Shown piece by piece: positions 5,383 to 5,430 of a stretch of DNA of 5,430 nt. How positions within the stretch are numbered: the first letter of the stretch is position 1; each line of letters opens with the position of its first letter. Source of the stretch: Chloroflexota bacterium (GTDB lineage: Bacteria; Chloroflexota; Dehalococcoidia; Dehalococcoidales; JAHJRU01); assembly GCA_018830745.1 (NCBI GenBank), contig JAHJRU010000030.1:1-5430 (forward strand). Direction: 5' to 3'. The position numbers and the translations under genes are program-made. Under the pieces are notes generated by a model that saw only the letters and a program-made list of their open reading frames with translations, had not been told where the DNA came from and made no database searches.

Positions 5383-5430
5383 CTAAGCTAACTTCCTGAC
5401 TTCAACCCTGTCCAACCTGGTGCAGGGCAA
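5383..5430 (-). CDS. C-terminal end of an unidentified phage-block gene (partial)
   Basis: The window edge cuts this gene. Read on the minus strand it gives LPCTRLDRVEVRKLA then TAG at 5383-5385, 12 nt before the adaptor-like ATG. The frame is inferred from the tight spacing and a plausible charged C-terminus. A second frame also stays open from the edge to a nearby TAG, so the frame is not certain. Too short to assign a function. By position it could be a head gene. Confidence 0.4.
   Translation of the reverse strand: MPCTRLDRVEVRKLA

Noticed and set aside
1..5430. CRISPR arrays, tRNA or rRNA genes, insertion-sequence ends, integrase or attachment sites
   Set aside because: No regularly spaced repeats, RNA-gene signatures, transposase or integrase motifs, or matching terminal repeats were seen.

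Overview
The window looks like bacterial DNA of moderate GC content. It holds two gene blocks that point at each other. No marker gene fixes the taxon. The style of the peptidase and tail proteins recalls mobile regions of Chloroflexota (Dehalococcoidia-like) genomes, but that is recall from memory and held with low confidence.

Plus-strand block (22-2479): three genes form a self-contained protein-export cassette. Two are related exported proteins of 255 and 208 aa. Each has a membrane segment ending in an AYTF motif like that of SipW-dependent (TasA/CalY-type) precursors. The third is a signal peptidase I of the Ser-His (SipW/ER-like) type, which starts 4 nt after the second exported protein and is the obvious candidate to process both. 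The first exported protein carries an extra N-terminal beta-grasp (ubiquitin/ThiS-like) domain before its signal and a dockerin/EF-hand-type calcium loop in the mature part. The second has an acidic Asp/Lys/Gly-rich linker instead. The peptidase carries a long coiled-coil and proline-rich C-terminal tail that should lie in the cytoplasm. The 123-bp gap between the first two genes contains a strong stem-loop with competing alternative pairings.

Minus-strand block (5430-2481, read right to left): a phage virion module. It contains the last codons of an unidentified gene, a head-tail adaptor-like protein (210 aa), a large tail/baseplate hub-like protein with a sialidase-type beta-propeller region near its N-terminus (667 aa), and a 70-aa small beta-barrel-like protein. 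Gaps are 12-22 nt and each full gene has a Shine-Dalgarno-like site, so they probably form one operon, most likely the end of a prophage or phage structural module.

The two blocks meet tail to tail with one base between their stop codons and no visible terminator. The most interesting reading is that a prophage-adjacent cassette makes its own surface protein or fibre and supplies its own signal peptidase. Whether it belongs to the phage (a moron-like cargo) or to the host next to a phage end cannot be decided from this window.
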